Positions 63,875 through 64,000 of a stretch of DNA of 64,000 bases are shown in pieces. The position numbers and the translations under genes were made by a program. The first letter of the stretch is position 1; each line of letters starts with the position of its first letter. Source of the stretch: Cyanoderma ruficeps (lineage: Eukaryota > Chordata > Aves > Passeriformes > Timaliidae); contig VZDJ01007747.1 of assembly GCA_008694505.1 (NCBI GenBank), positions 39,007,787 through 39,071,786 on the forward strand, written 5' to 3'. The notes under the pieces were generated by a model. The model was not told the origin of the DNA. It saw nothing but the letters and a program-made list of their open reading frames with translations, and did no database searches.

Positions 63875-64000
63875 TGCACTGTCCTGGCCAGGCTGAGGGA
63901 GGCCGAGCGGGGCTCATCCCTCACTGTGCAGCGCCGTGCAGGGAGCAGGGGAAGGCAAATGCACGCAGACCTCCAGTGGCCCTCCCGAGTACTACACGGC

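Larger units (their letters stand above)
55930..64000. other. Region upstream of NAT8L, no gene recognised
   Basis: The first ~860 bp is CpG island; the rest is mixed composition. It holds an AT dinucleotide run near 58016-58040, a CR1 tail (60790-60925) and short tandem duplications at 62247-62290 and 63820-63874. The last ~300 bp are GC-rich again. I looked for the expected neighbour NICOL1 (C4orf48) on the - strand and did not see its cysteine-containing segment. The ORFs show no family features. Confidence 0.6.

Overview
This is vertebrate nuclear DNA, most likely from a bird. Two multi-exon protein genes can be recognised by exon structure. The scattered repeats include several 3' ends of CR1 LINEs with the avian-type ending 'ttctatgattctatg'. 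Three runs of N (1628-1644, 21270, 47809-47817) point to a draft assembly. There are no bacterial operons, CRISPR arrays or phage genes. Nearly all long ORFs here are chance readings in introns, UTRs or GC-rich promoter DNA.

Layout from left to right. Positions 1-8491 hold the 3' end of POLN (DNA polymerase nu) on the + strand: two small terminal coding exons (5502-5563 and 8423-8491), their introns, and a probable 3' UTR ending near 9.5 kb. About 9.5-22.96 kb is AT-rich intergenic DNA with old CR1 fragments. NAT8L (N-acetylaspartate synthetase) lies on the - strand and fills most of the rest: exon 3 with the stop codon (29941-30308), a 23.6-kb intron 2, exon 2 (53935-54099), a 1.2-kb intron 1, and exon 1 (55317-55650). 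A long 3' UTR probably extends from 29940 towards about 22.96 kb, but its end is not certain. The NAT8L promoter (TATA, GC and CCAAT boxes, 55866-55920) sits in a CpG island of about 54.24-56.79 kb. Positions 56.8-64 kb are upstream intergenic DNA with one CR1 tail and short tandem repeats.

POLN and NAT8L are convergent (tail to tail), as I recall for the human 4p16.3 region, which supports both identifications. They do not form a pathway: POLN is an A-family translesion/repair polymerase, while NAT8L makes N-acetylaspartate from aspartate and acetyl-CoA, mainly in neurons.

I found no convincing undescribed system. The points most worth checking are the very long NAT8L intron 2, two possible NAT8L start codons (the second in the better context), a TATA/CCAAT promoter inside a CpG island, a template-strand G4-prone tract in exon 1, and POLN ending shortly after the conserved polymerase core.
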